A DNA stretch of 64,000 bases from Macrothele yani (taxonomy: Eukaryota; Arthropoda; Arachnida; Araneae; Macrothelidae), in contig CM077011.1 of assembly GCA_039090855.1 (NCBI GenBank), forward strand, positions 34,677,501-34,741,500, written 5' to 3'. Positions 63,910 through 64,000 of this stretch are shown here, piece after piece. A program made the translations under genes and the position numbers. The notes beneath the pieces were generated by a model. The model worked only from the letters and a program-made list of their open reading frames with translations. It did not search any database and was not told the origin of the DNA. Numbering within the stretch: position 1 is the stretch's first letter; every line of letters begins with the position of its first letter.

Positions 63910-64000
63910 GTGAATGAAATTCGAAAGTATGCGGGAGTAACATGGAGGAGACTGGCACAAGACAGACCGTTGTGGAAGAGGCTTGGAGAGACCTTTGTCC

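Larger units (their letters stand above)
62515..64000 (+). mobile_element. RTE-type LINE copy with inverted 5' part, runs off the window
   Basis: The segment 62515-62942 is the family's endonuclease region in minus orientation (same as about 41392-41840), joined directly to 62943-64000, the reverse transcriptase region in plus orientation. An inverted upstream piece followed by a sense downstream piece, with the middle deleted, is the layout produced by twin priming. Confidence 0.82.

Overview
The window looks like gene-poor eukaryotic (animal) DNA made almost entirely of transposable elements, their dead remains and tandem arrays. I found no host gene with introns, no rRNA, no convincing functional tRNA gene, no CRISPR array and nothing bacterial. 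Around a dozen separate Tc1/mariner copies, an RTE-type and a Tx1/L1-like LINE, a Penelope-like element, a Helitron-like element, pogo-like elements and tRNA-derived SINEs together suggest a large, repeat-rich invertebrate genome. An arthropod is my guess, but nothing in the sequence fixes the taxon.

Layout. 1-655: 3' half of a Tc1 element that continues off the window. 1.5-2.1 kb: worn RTE tail. 2.7-3.9 kb: dead Tc1. 5.6-7.1 kb: degenerate tandem array. 5.4-8.0 kb: SINEs. 8.3-17.8 kb: a nest in which Tc1 copy A (+) holds Tc1 copy B (-), which holds a 6.4-kb LINE with a 13-bp target-site duplication; a further 0.7-kb repeat sits in A's 5' leader. 17.8-19.9 kb: four ~220-bp tandem units, the fourth split by Tc1 copy C. 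20-24 kb: SINEs and a probable hAT remnant split by Tc1 copy D. 24.4-27.6 kb: Tc1 copy J, whose coding region has expanded into a minisatellite, then Tc1 copy F. 28-31.7 kb: mariner and LINE scraps, Tc1 copy K and a direct-repeat pair. 32-38 kb: mostly unassigned AT-rich DNA with hairpins, an unclassified ~145-bp-unit repeat family (R) and a TTAA-flanked fold-back element. 38.3-42.6 kb: a Helitron-like element split by an RTE LINE and a SINE. 43.1-44.8 kb: ~56-bp satellite. 44.8-50.6 kb: two pogo-like elements head to head. 51.4-54.9 kb: Penelope-like element split by an intact Tc1 (copy E) and a deleted Tc1 (copy G). 55.5-60.3 kb: R repeat, RTE tail, SINEs. 60.5-64 kb: Tc1 copy H holding Tc1 copy I, then a 5'-inverted RTE copy running off the end.

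The only coding region that looks fully intact and plausibly functional is the 340-codon Tc1 transposase at 51877-52899 (-). The LINE ORF1 (10346-12220) is also open, but its ORF2 is broken. All other coding regions carry stops, frameshifts, truncations or insertions. The nesting lets the relative insertion order be read directly, and at several junctions the host reading frame is restored when the insert and one copy of the target duplication are removed.

All calls rest on reading motifs and repeats by eye. Boundaries marked approximate were not aligned by computation, and family names rest on remembered signatures.
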